From positions 1 to 64,000 of the forward strand of contig CACZCQ010000009.1 in assembly GCA_902779765.1 (NCBI GenBank): DNA of 64,000 nt. The letters are read 5' to 3'. This document shows positions 36,619 to 45,741 of the stretch, one piece after another (the stretch's first letter is position 1; each line of letters begins with the position of its first letter). Source of the DNA: an uncultured Bacteroidia bacterium (GTDB taxonomy: Bacteria > Bacteroidota > Bacteroidia > Bacteroidales > UBA932). The position numbers and the translations under genes are program-made. Below the pieces are notes generated by a model. It saw nothing but the letters and a program-made list of their open reading frames with translations. It had not been told where the DNA came from and made no database searches.

Positions 36619-38742
36619 ATGAAAAAGGGGCATCTGCTGTTTGTTCTTTGCATCATATTGTTTGCCGGTTGTTCCAAAACCCCTGAGACAGTTCCCACCG
36701 ACCGCCCCTGCGCCGACCTTGAATCCGCCGCGAGGATGTTCGGTGCCTGGACCGACGATCCGGCATCCATTCCGGTGTCTTTCATATATGGCGAAACCGT
36801 CCACGACGGACTGAAAGGACTGGAATTGTTGTCCAGCACCGTTTCAAATACCGCTGCCGGCCGGAACCTCAAAGCGGTTTTCCGTCTCGACACGGATATC
36901 TTGCTTACCGTAGACGCCTTGCTGAACACCGAGTTCGGCGAGACTGAATATACCGTCTGGATCGAGAACAGGGGCTCCGCTCCGAGCAAGGAGATCAAGG
37001 AATTCCTAAGCGCCGTGATTCCTTTCGAAGGTGAGGATCCGATGCTGAGAGGATGCCTCGGGGACCATACCAACCTTTACGCCGACTACCAGACGGAACT
37101 CAGGGACACGACCGTGTCTTTCGTCTCGTCCAACGGCCGTGCGACCCACATAGTATTCCCTTATTTCGACCTTGTGCATGGGAACGGCGGCACCCTCCTG
37201 GCCATTGGCTGGGCCGGCACCTGGCGGGCTGAATTCACAGTCGAAGGTTCCACGACTTTATGGAAGGCAGGGAACTGCAATGATTTCGACTCGGTCCTGA
37301 TGCCGGGTGAGAAGGTCCGCTCCGCCCTCGTCGTGATGCTTCCGTACAAGGGCCGCGACCGGGACGACGCCACCAATCTCTGGAGGGAATGGTTCCTCAA
37401 GTACAACATGCCCCGCGCCGATGCCGAAGGCAACCGTATACAGCCGTTCTCGACAACCTGTTTTGCCGCTGACACCGGACTTCCAAATTCCGACGGATCC
37501 ATCTCGGAGCGTTTCTATACCTGGAAGCGGACCCTCGAGAGGCTCATCTATGAAGACGTGATACCGGATTTCAGGTGGTTCGATGCCGGGTGGTATTTCG
37601 ACCCCAGGGGAGAGACCGTCCCTTACGACTGGTACGGAACCGTTGGGACCTGGGACCTGGATACGGTAAAGTGGCCGGGGAAGACCTTCCTGGAGTCCAA
37701 CGAGGCCTGCCACAAGGCCGGGATGAAGGTTCTGGTCTGGTTCGAGCCCGAGAGCGTATGCGACGTGGAAGACCTTGCCCGGAACTACGGATATGATCCG
37801 GAGTGGGCGGACCATTACCGCAACAACCGCTACACCAACAACCTGGGGAACCACGACTGTCTGGAATGGACCCTCGGGAGGATTACAAAAATGATGGGCG
37901 AGAACGGTGTCGACCTGTTCAGGGAGGACAACAATTCGAATCCGGTCAAGGCCTGGAGCGGTTTCGACGGGAAGGAGGCCGAGAAGACCGGACTGCCGAG
38001 GAAGGGAATTACGGAGAACCTTGCCATCCAGGGCCATTACGAACTGTGGGACAGGATCATAGACTTCTGCGCCCGGAACGGGAAATGCACCTTCATCGAC
38101 AACTGTGCTTCCGGAGGTGGCCGCAACGACATCGAATCTTTGAGGAGAAGCCTTCCCTTCATGCGCAGCGACGCCGACCGCACCACCACGGCGCTCCGTC
38201 TTTCGATGACTACATCCTACTGCCGCTGGATACCGTTCCACGGGGCGAATACCAAGGAATCCCAGGACGAGCTTGCTCCCGGAGTCGCCGGCGGAAGCAC
38301 CTTCTACATCACCAGGGCATCCTGGCTGCCGGTGTACAATATTTCCGAAGTATTCACCCACGATGTCGAACTGGATTACGACCGCCTCCGCGCGACCTTC
38401 GGCGAGTGGAAGAAGTACAACCACCTTCTTGTCAAGGATATGTATCCTCTGACTCCATGGCACCGCCACGACGACGACTCCCACTGGACCGCCATAGCAT
38501 GGCATGACCGCAAGACCGGGGAAGGCGTGCTCCAGGCATTCCGTCAGGAGACCTGCCCCGATCCGGAATATGTGGCCGTGCTGAAGTTCCTCGACGGGAC
38601 TACTGAATATACCCTTACCAACGAAGATACCGGAGAGGTCCAAACAAGGACCGGTTCCGACCTTGCTTCCGAAGGAATAAGGATCACACTTCCGGAACCC
38701 AAATCCTCTGCCGTTTGGCACATCGTTCCGGCCGATAAATAG
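36619..38742 (+). CDS. GH36-like alpha-galactosidase lipoprotein
   Basis: A 707-aa lipoprotein (MKKGHLLFVLCIILFAGC, lipobox FAGC). The open frame runs on far upstream (to 34939) over two minus-strand genes, but only the part from 36619 is supported: it has the signal peptide, a promoter and the family domains. N-terminal beta-sandwich to about residue 270, then a clan GH-D barrel with DFRWFDAGW, KVLVWFEPESV, DLFREDNN (candidate nucleophile Asp437) and DNCASGGGRND (candidate acid/base Asp504). It probably releases alpha-galactose or a related sugar at the outer membrane. A tandem alpha/beta hydrolase gene follows 26 nt downstream. Confidence 0.85.
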   Translation: MKKGHLLFVLCIILFAGCSKTPETVPTDRPCADLESAARMFGAWTDDPASIPVSFIYGETVHDGLKGLELLSSTVSNTAAGRNLKAVFRLDTDILLTVDALLNTEFGETEYTVWIENRGSAPSKEIKEFLSAVIPFEGEDPMLRGCLGDHTNLYADYQTELRDTTVSFVSSNGRATHIVFPYFDLVHGNGGTLLAIGWAGTWRAEFTVEGSTTLWKAGNCNDFDSVLMPGEKVRSALVVMLPYKGRDRDDATNLWREWFLKYNMPRADAEGNRIQPFSTTCFAADTGLPNSDGSISERFYTWKRTLERLIYEDVIPDFRWFDAGWYFDPRGETVPYDWYGTVGTWDLDTVKWPGKTFLESNEACHKAGMKVLVWFEPESVCDVEDLARNYGYDPEWADHYRNNRYTNNLGNHDCLEWTLGRITKMMGENGVDLFREDNNSNPVKAWSGFDGKEAEKTGLPRKGITENLAIQGHYELWDRIIDFCARNGKCTFIDNCASGGGRNDIESLRRSLPFMRSDADRTTTALRLSMTTSYCRWIPFHGANTKESQDELAPGVAGGSTFYITRASWLPVYNISEVFTHDVELDYDRLRATFGEWKKYNHLLVKDMYPLTPWHRHDDDSHWTAIAWHDRKTGEGVLQAFRQETCPDPEYVAVLKFLDGTTEYTLTNEDTGEVQTRTGSDLASEGIRITLPEPKSSAVWHIVPADK

Positions 38743-38768
38743 TCTGCAATGTTTAATCCCAAAAGAAT

Positions 38769-40499
38769 ATGAAAAAGTATTTAGGACTGCTGCTCTTGTT
38801 CAGCGTGCTCCAGCTTTCGGCTTTGGAGCGTGAGCCGATATGGCCGAAGGGCAAGATGCCCGATGCCCAGAAGCATCAGATCGCGGCGATGACGAATGAA
38901 GTCTCGCAGGACGGTTTCAATCCGGATAAGTTCCGTACGGCTTATCTGGAATGGTTTGACGCTCCTGACAAATCTATCCGCAAGGACGTCTGCATGATCC
39001 TCATTTCCGGAGGTTCATACCAGAACTGCTGCGATGTGGGTCTTATAGACTACTGGCAGAAAGAATTGACTAAGAGGGGTGTACAGTGTGTGAATTTCGT
39101 GTACCGCACTCCCCGTCCAGTCGGCCTGCCGATCTACCAGACTGCGTGGGAGGACGGACAGCGCGCTGTCAGGATGGTCCGCAGCGAAGCGAAGAAACGC
39201 GGATTCGATCCCGAGAAGATAGGAACCGTGTCCATGTCGGCCGGCTCGCATCTGGCCTTGCTGCTGGCCACCAGCTCCCAGACTCCTGCCTATGAACCGA
39301 TTGACAAACTGGACGAAGTTCCCTGCCATATCAACTGGGCGATCGTCAACGCTCCGGCCTACGCGACAACCGATGGTGAAACCGGTATCCCGGCCACGAG
39401 GGAAGGCTATGGCATCGACGTAAAACTCAGCGATGTCTTCAAATTCGACGAAAAGACCTGCCCGATGAGCCTGCACCATGGCGGAAAGGATCCTTATCCG
39501 CCCGAAGGTTCGACTCTGGTGTACCGTCAGCTGAGAAGAATGGGTATTCCCGCCGAACTACACCTCTATGCCGACAAGGGTCACGGAGCATTCGGATTCG
39601 AACGCGGCATCGAGTTCATGACCCAGATGGGTTTCCTCGGCCCCGTCGCGGAGACGGAGATGATCATGGACCGCTTCCCCAGTGACGGCGACCGCGCCGG
39701 TCACATCGTCGAGGATATCTGGCCCGAGGGCAAGATGCCGGATCCCCAGCCCAACCAGTGCAAGCCGTACATCGAGTGGCATATCCCCGCACAGCTCAAG
39801 ACCAAGGCAATCCAGATCATCTATTCCGGAGGATCATATACCGGTAACGATCCCGATGGTTTCGAAGTGGCTCCTGCCAGGCGTTATCTCAACGCGATGG
39901 GTGTGACGGTCGTCACGATGAAATACCGTACTCCCCGCCCCACGACAGGTCTGGCAAAGCATACGACCGCATGGCAGGACCTTCAGAGGGCCATCCGCAT
40001 CGTAAGGAGCGAGGCTGAAAGCCGCGGCCTAGACCCGAACCGTATCGGAATAATGGGCTCGTCTGCCGGAGGCCATCTCACCCTGATGGGTGTCACTTCT
40101 TCACGGCACAAGTCCTACTATCCGATCGATGATATCGACAAGCTTTCCTGCAAGGTCCAGTGGGGTATCGGAATCTATCCTGCCTATTCGCTTACCGACG
40201 GGGCCGAGAGTCCTAACAAGGGTGGCGGCAACGATGATTCCGCTGTCCTGGTTCCTGAATTCTCCTTCGACCTTGACACGGCTCCGATGTTGTTCATCCA
40301 CGGTGATGCAGACAGCTGGGCGGCCATGAATTCCGTGAAGACTTGGGAGAAGATGAGGGCGATGGGCATCCAGTCGGAACTCCATACGCTGGCTCTCCGG
40401 CCGCACTGTTTCCAGAGGGACGCCTCTCCCGGTACGGGCAGCTACACCTGGCTTGACAGGATAGGTGAATACCTCCAGCCTTTCATCAAGGAAGATTAG
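38769..40499 (+). CDS. Exported tandem alpha/beta hydrolase (two domains)
   Basis: A 576-aa protein with signal peptide LGLLLLFSVLQLSAL. Two copies of an esterase/lipase-type domain follow, about residues 25-295 and 310-576. Each begins with a W-P-(K/E)-GKMPD motif, has ISGGSY or YSGGSY, YRTPRP, an AW(E/Q)D-(G/L)QRA stretch, and a nucleophile elbow: SMSAGSH (Ser157) and GSSAGGH (Ser432). Acid/His candidates are HHGGKD, DKGHGAFGF and IHGDADSW, RPHCFQR. Both halves may be active. Likely a deacylase for the same glycan as the GH36-like protein. The gene ends with a 14-bp convergent overlap with the glycerate kinase gene. Confidence 0.82.
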   Translation: MKKYLGLLLLFSVLQLSALEREPIWPKGKMPDAQKHQIAAMTNEVSQDGFNPDKFRTAYLEWFDAPDKSIRKDVCMILISGGSYQNCCDVGLIDYWQKELTKRGVQCVNFVYRTPRPVGLPIYQTAWEDGQRAVRMVRSEAKKRGFDPEKIGTVSMSAGSHLALLLATSSQTPAYEPIDKLDEVPCHINWAIVNAPAYATTDGETGIPATREGYGIDVKLSDVFKFDEKTCPMSLHHGGKDPYPPEGSTLVYRQLRRMGIPAELHLYADKGHGAFGFERGIEFMTQMGFLGPVAETEMIMDRFPSDGDRAGHIVEDIWPEGKMPDPQPNQCKPYIEWHIPAQLKTKAIQIIYSGGSYTGNDPDGFEVAPARRYLNAMGVTVVTMKYRTPRPTTGLAKHTTAWQDLQRAIRIVRSEAESRGLDPNRIGIMGSSAGGHLTLMGVTSSRHKSYYPIDDIDKLSCKVQWGIGIYPAYSLTDGAESPNKGGGNDDSAVLVPEFSFDLDTAPMLFIHGDADSWAAMNSVKTWEKMRAMGIQSELHTLALRPHCFQRDASPGTGSYTWLDRIGEYLQPFIKED

Positions 40500-41625
40500 A
40501 AAGGTATTCCCTAACGGTTTCGAATACATTCCGCCGGGCGACTTCAGGACGCATTGCCGTTTCGAGGGTCATGTCCGGCGGATTTATGCACAGGACATCC
40601 TTGAACCCAACCTGTTCCAGCAGTTCCTTGTCTCTCACCTTTCCGGCGATCGCGACTGTCGGAATACCGAGTTTTGAAGCGCGTCGCAGCACTGAATATG
40701 GAGCCTTTCCCAAGAGGGTCTGGGAATCCAGCCTTCCTTCCCCGGTTATGACCAGGTCCGCTCCTTCTGCAATGGTATCGAAACCTGCCGCATCCAGCAC
40801 CATCTCCGCTCCGGGAAGCAGATCCGAATGGAGGAAGGCCTTGAAGGCACCTCCCAATCCTCCTGCCGCCCCGGCCCCGGCGACGGTCTTCACATCGGTC
40901 CCGGTGGCTTTCCTTATGACTTCGGCAAAGGATTCCATTCCGGCGTCGAGGATCTCGACCTGCCGGGCCCCTGCTCCTTTCTGCGGGGCGAATATATGGG
41001 CTGCCCCTTCAGGTCCGCAGAAGGGAGTATCCACATCGCATGCTGTCTTGAAAGTGCAGCCCAGCAGACGTGGATCCTTCCCGTTGTCGTCTATATGGAA
41101 TATCTTTCCAAGTGAAGATCCAACCGGTGGCAGTTCTTTCCCCTCTGAATCCAGGAACCTCCATCCAAGGGCGGACAGCATGCCGATTCCGGCATCATTC
41201 GTCGCACTCCCGCCTATTCCAGTCAGGAAGGTCCTGCAGCCACGGTCCAGGGCGTCAGAAATCAGCTGACCCGTTCCGAACGTGGTAGTATTCAAAGGAT
41301 TCCTGAGCGCGGGCGGTACGAGGGTAAGTCCGCTGGCCTTCGACATCTCTATGACTGCGGCAGGACCTTTCCCGGGGATGTCCACGATGGCATATTCCGA
41401 ATGGATTACGTTGCCCAGAGGGTCCTTGACTTCCACCTGTATCCTGTTTCCTCCCAGGGAGTTGAAAAGGGCGTCGAGGGTTCCTTCCCCTCCGTCGGCC
41501 ATTTCCAGGCATACGGTCCTGCAGTCTGGAAACACCGAGACTACGGCCTGGGCTACGGCGGCGGCAACCTCCCCGGACCTTAGTGATCCTTTGAAGGAGT
41601 CGGATGCTACCACGATCTTTTTCAT
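40486..41625 (-). CDS. Glycerate 2-kinase (GarK/GlxK family)
   Basis: A 379-aa cytosolic kinase that phosphorylates glycerate to 2-phosphoglycerate, linking sugar-acid breakdown to glycolysis. The start at 41625 gives MKKIVVASDSFKGSLRSGEV, the family N-terminus; 34 upstream codons overlap the LOG gene and are left out. Other motifs: EMADGGEGTLDAL, GIGGSATNDAGIGML, GAGAAGGLGGA and ITGEGRLDSQTLLGKAP (in parts), all expected. It lies seven nt after the LOG-like gene and is probably co-transcribed. Confidence 0.93.
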   Translation of the reverse strand: MKKIVVASDSFKGSLRSGEVAAAVAQAVVSVFPDCRTVCLEMADGGEGTLDALFNSLGGNRIQVEVKDPLGNVIHSEYAIVDIPGKGPAAVIEMSKASGLTLVPPALRNPLNTTTFGTGQLISDALDRGCRTFLTGIGGSATNDAGIGMLSALGWRFLDSEGKELPPVGSSLGKIFHIDDNGKDPRLLGCTFKTACDVDTPFCGPEGAAHIFAPQKGAGARQVEILDAGMESFAEVIRKATGTDVKTVAGAGAAGGLGGAFKAFLHSDLLPGAEMVLDAAGFDTIAEGADLVITGEGRLDSQTLLGKAPYSVLRRASKLGIPTVAIAGKVRDKELLEQVGFKDVLCINPPDMTLETAMRPEVARRNVFETVREYLSNLP

Positions 41626-41632
41626 GAGGGAC

Positions 41633-42757
41633 CTATTGTTCCGTGAACGACATGATGCAGGCGATAGCCTCGTCCGGATCGTCGGTGATGTCAAGGAGAA
41701 GTGACTTGTATACTCCGCGAGCCACAAGATCCTTCAGGAGAGGATAGAGCGGAATCTCCCTGGAGTAGTAATCCTCTCCAAGGAATACCATCGGACTGGG
41801 ATAACCGAAGGATTGGTAATGGTTCTGGGCGGCATCCTGGAATACCTCCTGGATGGTTCCGGCGGAACCGGGAGAATAGATGATTCCTCCCTTGGCGGCG
41901 GAGAGAAGGATGTCTTCCCTGACACTGTTCATGAAGTATTTTGCTATGTCCGTGGCGAATGGTGTGGCAGGTTCGTGTCCATAGAACCAGGTCGGGATAC
42001 CGAGGCTGCGGTAAATGTCCTGAGGATATTTCTTCCTCACTTCAAATGCGGTTCGCAACCATCCTTCATCCCGGAAAGTCGGTGCTACGGATATCATCTC
42101 CAGGGCATCTTCCACCTCTTCCTCTTTTCTTCCCGCCATCCATGCGCCGAAGTGGGTGGCCTCCATGGCTCCGGGACCGCCTCCGGATGCCATGATCTTC
42201 CCCCTTTCCGTCAGGGCCTTGCTGATGTAAGCGACTTTCTTGAAAGACTCGTCCGTCCTCTTCAGGGCATGTCCTCCCATTACGGCTACCACCTGGCGTT
42301 CCTCGAAGCGGCTCAGGAAATCCTCCATGGCATCGGCTATGGCGTGGTCGTGAAGGGACCGTGCCAGGGTCTCCTTGATGTTGTCGCTCTGTTTTCCCTT
42401 CTCCACATAGTCCGAGTACACCCTTTGGTCGAAACAGGTGGCGAAAGAATCCTCGTGCTCCGGATCGTAACCTGCGTAGAGAGATTCACCTGTGTAGAGG
42501 TTGCTCCTGAACACGTTGTAGGTCATGCCCATCCGAGGGAATACCAGGCATGACGTCCCGATTCCGTCCTCCATCTCTTTCGGGATGTCACAGCCGAAGA
42601 AGCAGCAGTCGGTGAACCGGTGTCTCGCTGCGACATACTGCGGGGCGAGGTTGAAATTGATATACTGGAAAACGTAATGGTTGATGAAGCCTGAGCTGTC
42701 CGAAGCCGGGAGTTCGTTAAGGTTCTTGATCTGCTTGTAAGAAGACGAAGTGGACAT
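41633..42757 (-). CDS. LOG-family-like Rossmann nucleotide-binding protein
   Basis: A 374-aa protein with the lysine-decarboxylase-like/LOG fold in its second half: VVAVMGGHALKR, MASGGGPGAMEATHFGAW and YSPGSAGTIQEVFQDAAQNHY in parts. The canonical PGGxGTxxE of cytokinin-activating LOG enzymes reads PGSAGTIQE, Ser for the second Gly. The N-terminal 150 residues (NFNLAPQY, CCFFGCDIP) are an extra region found in the longer bacterial version. The activity is not known; LOG proteins release nucleobases from nucleotides. Upstream on the minus strand TAACTTAG (42782-42789) is a seven-of-eight -7 element. Confidence 0.8.
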   Translation of the reverse strand: MSTSSSYKQIKNLNELPASDSSGFINHYVFQYINFNLAPQYVAARHRFTDCCFFGCDIPKEMEDGIGTSCLVFPRMGMTYNVFRSNLYTGESLYAGYDPEHEDSFATCFDQRVYSDYVEKGKQSDNIKETLARSLHDHAIADAMEDFLSRFEERQVVAVMGGHALKRTDESFKKVAYISKALTERGKIMASGGGPGAMEATHFGAWMAGRKEEEVEDALEMISVAPTFRDEGWLRTAFEVRKKYPQDIYRSLGIPTWFYGHEPATPFATDIAKYFMNSVREDILLSAAKGGIIYSPGSAGTIQEVFQDAAQNHYQSFGYPSPMVFLGEDYYSREIPLYPLLKDLVARGVYKSLLLDITDDPDEAIACIMSFTEQ

Positions 42758-42799
42758 GTGGTTGGTTGATTGATCAGAACACTAAGTTACGAAAATTAT

Positions 42800-42807
42800 T
42801 ATTTTTG
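42800..42807 (+). promoter_or_regulatory. -7 promoter element for the DUF1080 gene
   Basis: TATTTTTG ends 16 nt before the ATG at 42824. It shows that the in-frame ATG at 42770 lies upstream of the transcript and that 42824 is the true start. Confidence 0.5.
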
Positions 42808-42823
42808 TAAAAAATCAGACACG

Positions 42824-44758
42824 ATGAAGACTATTGATTCGATACCGGCTTCGGTCCTGCGCCTGGCAGTTATTCTTGCTGCATCCTTGATGGTTCTCTC
42901 CTGCGGGAACCGCGAAGTGACCCTTGGTGAGGGACAGACACGCCAGTTGAAGGGCGATTATGAGAATTTCATACTGAACGGAGAATTCCTTACGGAGGAA
43001 GGTTCTCAGGCTGAAATAGCATTCCATGACGATGGAACCGGAAGCGGCTACAAGGTCCTGCTTCACGGAGGCCCGATCGACGGAACCATCAAGAGCGGAT
43101 CGCTCCTGCATGTCCGTAACCTGTACCGTTCCCTGGCTGAAGACGGACAGTGGACACCTCTTGAAGTCGCTGTCCGCGGGAAGAACATTTCCGTGAAGGT
43201 CAAGGGTGTCGATGTGGTCTGCTATACCGAGCCCTCAGAACCATGGAGACTTCCTCAATATGAGAAGATGCGTTTAGGGCATGGTTCCGTCAGCCTTTCC
43301 GGAGACAAAGGGACGGTCCGTTTCCGTAACCTGAAACTCAGGCGCCTCGGAGCGGATGACGTGAATCCCGCCGACACCCTTCCTCCGGTCGACGAGACCA
43401 CGGACAAGGCAATCAGGCTCCAGCAGGAAGATTTCCCCGTGATCGACTGGCACGTCCATCTCAAGGGGGGACTGACAGCCGGGATGGCGCACGCAATGTC
43501 CATGAATTACGGAATCAATTACGGCGTCGCTCCCAATGCAGGGGCCGGCGGAGTCGGCAGGATGCTGGCAAATGACGAGGAGGTATACGAATACTACAAC
43601 GAGGTGAAGGACCTTCCCTTCCTCTGCGGAGTCCAGGGAGAGGGCCGCAAGTGGACGGCAGATTTCTCATCCGAAGCTCTCGGCACCTTCGACTACCTGT
43701 TCACCGACGCCATGACGGTTGTTGACCACAAAGGCCGGCTTTCCAGGATATATCGCAACGAAGAGGTCGTGAAGGAACCCCTTACCGACCAGCAGTACAT
43801 GGACATGATCGTGGACCAGACCGTGAAGATACTCTCCAATGAACCTGCGGATTTCTTTGCGAATGCGTTCTTCCTCCCGGAATTCCTGGATGACCGTTTT
43901 GACGAGATGTGGACCCCCGAAAGGGTCGACCGCGTGCTGGACGTGATGCAGGAGAACGGAATAGCCCTGGAAATCAGCGCCCGCTACCTGATTCCCAACG
44001 AATACATCATCCGCGAGGCCAAGGCCAGGGGTATCAAGTTCACCTTCGGAACCAACAACGTGGATGCTGATTTCGGACGTCTGGAGTACAGCATTGACAT
44101 GGCCAGGGAGTGTGGCCTGACCGTGGCTGACATGTGGTTCCCGAACCTCAGCACACGTGCCTCAAGACCCACTGTGATCTATAACCATTTCGCCGACCAG
44201 GGGAAGGTTACCCTGTTCAACGGTACCGACCTGAACGGATGGGTGCCGGTCACCGAATCCGAATCGGAGGAGCCGGTATTCAAGGTTGAGGATGGTTGCA
44301 TCGTGGTTTCAGGCAAACCCAACGGCTATCTGAGGACCGCCCGCCAGTATGGCGACTATTCACTTCACGTGGAGTGGAAGTGGATTGGCGAAGGCACCAA
44401 CAGCGGTATATTCCAGAGGGTGCAGGAAGGCGACAAGGTCTGGCCTGCAGCCTACGAGTGCCAGCTTATGGCAGGCAGGGCCGGTGATATGGTCTCCCTC
44501 GGAGGAGCCCGCATAGCCGAGGTGCCGTACGACCCTGAAGTCAAGTTCCCCATGAAGAAGAGGGTCCATCAGGGCGCGGCCATCGAACTTCCCGACGGGG
44601 AATGGAACAGGGCCGAGATCATCTGCAAGGGCAACAAGATGATCGTCTACATCAACGGCAGTCTTGAGAATGAGGCTACTCTTTCACTCACGCAGGGATA
44701 CATAGCCCTCCAGAGCGAAGGAGGCCCCCTCGCTTTCAGGAATATCTACCTGGAATAG
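42824..44758 (+). CDS. Lipoprotein with DUF1080 - metal-hydrolase-like - DUF1080 layout
   Basis: A 644-aa lipoprotein; the start at 42824 gives a signal with lipobox VLSC. Residues about 30-175 form a jelly-roll like DUF1080 (3-keto-disaccharide hydrolase), with QLKGDYENFILNGEF and VRFRNLKLRRLG. Residues 205-455 start DWHVHLKGG (His210 and His212 as candidate metal ligands) and carry FTDAMTVVD and GIKFTFGTNNVD, like PHP or amidohydrolase barrels. Residues 460-644 are a full DUF1080 domain (VTLFNGTDLNGW, FHVEWKW-like LHVEWKWIGEGTNSGIFQR, PLAFRNIYLE). DUF1080 proteins cleave 3-keto-glycosides. This would fit a sugar oxidised by a Gfo/Idh dehydrogenase, as coded at 47816-48808. Confidence 0.75.
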   Translation: MKTIDSIPASVLRLAVILAASLMVLSCGNREVTLGEGQTRQLKGDYENFILNGEFLTEEGSQAEIAFHDDGTGSGYKVLLHGGPIDGTIKSGSLLHVRNLYRSLAEDGQWTPLEVAVRGKNISVKVKGVDVVCYTEPSEPWRLPQYEKMRLGHGSVSLSGDKGTVRFRNLKLRRLGADDVNPADTLPPVDETTDKAIRLQQEDFPVIDWHVHLKGGLTAGMAHAMSMNYGINYGVAPNAGAGGVGRMLANDEEVYEYYNEVKDLPFLCGVQGEGRKWTADFSSEALGTFDYLFTDAMTVVDHKGRLSRIYRNEEVVKEPLTDQQYMDMIVDQTVKILSNEPADFFANAFFLPEFLDDRFDEMWTPERVDRVLDVMQENGIALEISARYLIPNEYIIREAKARGIKFTFGTNNVDADFGRLEYSIDMARECGLTVADMWFPNLSTRASRPTVIYNHFADQGKVTLFNGTDLNGWVPVTESESEEPVFKVEDGCIVVSGKPNGYLRTARQYGDYSLHVEWKWIGEGTNSGIFQRVQEGDKVWPAAYECQLMAGRAGDMVSLGGARIAEVPYDPEVKFPMKKRVHQGAAIELPDGEWNRAEIICKGNKMIVYINGSLENEATLSLTQGYIALQSEGGPLAFRNIYLE

Positions 44759-44767
44759 GAACCGGGA

Positions 44768-45649
44768 TTATTTGGTCTCGATAATGAGTGTTTCTCCTGC
44801 GTCAAGGGCAGCTTTGAGGTCCTTGGCGTGGGAGGTTACCTTGCACAGGCTCACATCTTCGCCTTCGACATCCTTCACTCTCAGTCGGGCGATCTCCTGT
44901 TTGGCAGTCCTGCCGGCAACGATCTTGCTGCTGAACACCTGCAATACCACTCCTTCGCTCAAGCCGTTTGCGGATCCGAGGTCGATGTAGACCTCTTTCT
45001 GCTTGTCGTTCTTGATACCGGCCCTTTCGATGATGCTTCCGGTGAGCGGGAAGATATTGTTGAAACACATGCGAACCTTTTTTGACAGGGCTTCAAGGGC
45101 TTTGTTCATTGCCCCTTCAGCCGTCTCTATCCAGGACACGTCCGATTCGGTTATGTTGAAAGAGGGGCTGGCCACCACCGACCCGTCGTGCGCGTCCTTG
45201 AGCTGGAGGGTAACCGCAATCTGTCCGCGGAAATAAGTCCTGGAGCGGGTCTTCTTCTCACCTTTGACTTCATAGGTTTCCACTTCCGTCTTGTTGGTCG
45301 TGGTCATGTTGGTGATGTCTCCGTCCACATAGATGACGTATGGATATTCAAGATCCTCCTCGGTCAGTCCGTCAACCACCTTGAGCCGGTATGCATTGGA
45401 CATTCCCTGGACAATGGCAGCACGTACCGCATTCTCATAACCGAGCATCTCCTTGCTGGTCTGTCCGGCAAGGACGGCGACTGCGACCTCGCCGATTACC
45501 TCACCGACACTGTTTTTCTTGACTTTCGGCTTGTAGTCCAGCTTGTTCATCGAAGCTACGATGGTAGGATTGATCTCGTCCTGGGCGACGGAGGAGGCGG
45601 CTACGCAGAGTATGCCCGCAAGCGCCATTAAAAGTTTCCTGATATTCAT
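44768..45649 (-). CDS. Exported protein resembling CsgG/FlgT-like assembly factors
   Basis: A 293-aa protein with signal peptide KLLMALAGILCVAASSVAQ. Residues 30-210 follow a CsgG/LpoB-like pattern (ALSKKVRMCF, LKDAHDGSVVASPSF), and the last 90 residues (GSIIERAGIKNDKQKEVYIDLG.. with NGLSEGVVLQVFSS) resemble the C-terminal domain of FlgT-type proteins. The start at 45649 is chosen because it gives the signal peptide and lies 21 nt after TATCTTTG on the minus strand (45671-45678). The function is unknown; such proteins help build surface structures or regulate wall synthesis. Confidence 0.55.
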   Translation of the reverse strand: MNIRKLLMALAGILCVAASSVAQDEINPTIVASMNKLDYKPKVKKNSVGEVIGEVAVAVLAGQTSKEMLGYENAVRAAIVQGMSNAYRLKVVDGLTEEDLEYPYVIYVDGDITNMTTTNKTEVETYEVKGEKKTRSRTYFRGQIAVTLQLKDAHDGSVVASPSFNITESDVSWIETAEGAMNKALEALSKKVRMCFNNIFPLTGSIIERAGIKNDKQKEVYIDLGSANGLSEGVVLQVFSSKIVAGRTAKQEIARLRVKDVEGEDVSLCKVTSHAKDLKAALDAGETLIIETK

Positions 45650-45670
45650 TCCTGTCTGATTATTATGATG

Positions 45671-45678
45671 CAAAGATA
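45671..45678 (-). promoter_or_regulatory. -7 promoter element for the CsgG/FlgT-like gene
   Basis: The minus strand reads TATCTTTG, 21 nt before the ATG at 45649. Confidence 0.5.
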
Positions 45679-45728
45679 ATTCATTATTCGTGATAATGCC
45701 AACGGATTCCGGGTCCTTATCATTTTTG

Positions 45729-45736
45729 TATATTTG
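45729..45736 (+). promoter_or_regulatory. -7 promoter element 5 nt before the 45742 start codon
   Basis: TATATTTG ends at 45736 and the ATG is at 45742. With the usual distance from this element to the start of transcription the mRNA would begin at or next to the ATG (leaderless). Confidence 0.4.
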
Positions 45737-45741
45737 TAAAT

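Noticed and set aside
37258-38721. Minus-strand 487-codon frame opposite the GH36-like gene
   Set aside because: The plus strand carries the clan GH-D motifs; the minus reading has none.
42770-42823. Earlier ATG of the DUF1080 lipoprotein
   Set aside because: It lies upstream of the TATTTTTG promoter element and would mask the lipoprotein signal peptide.
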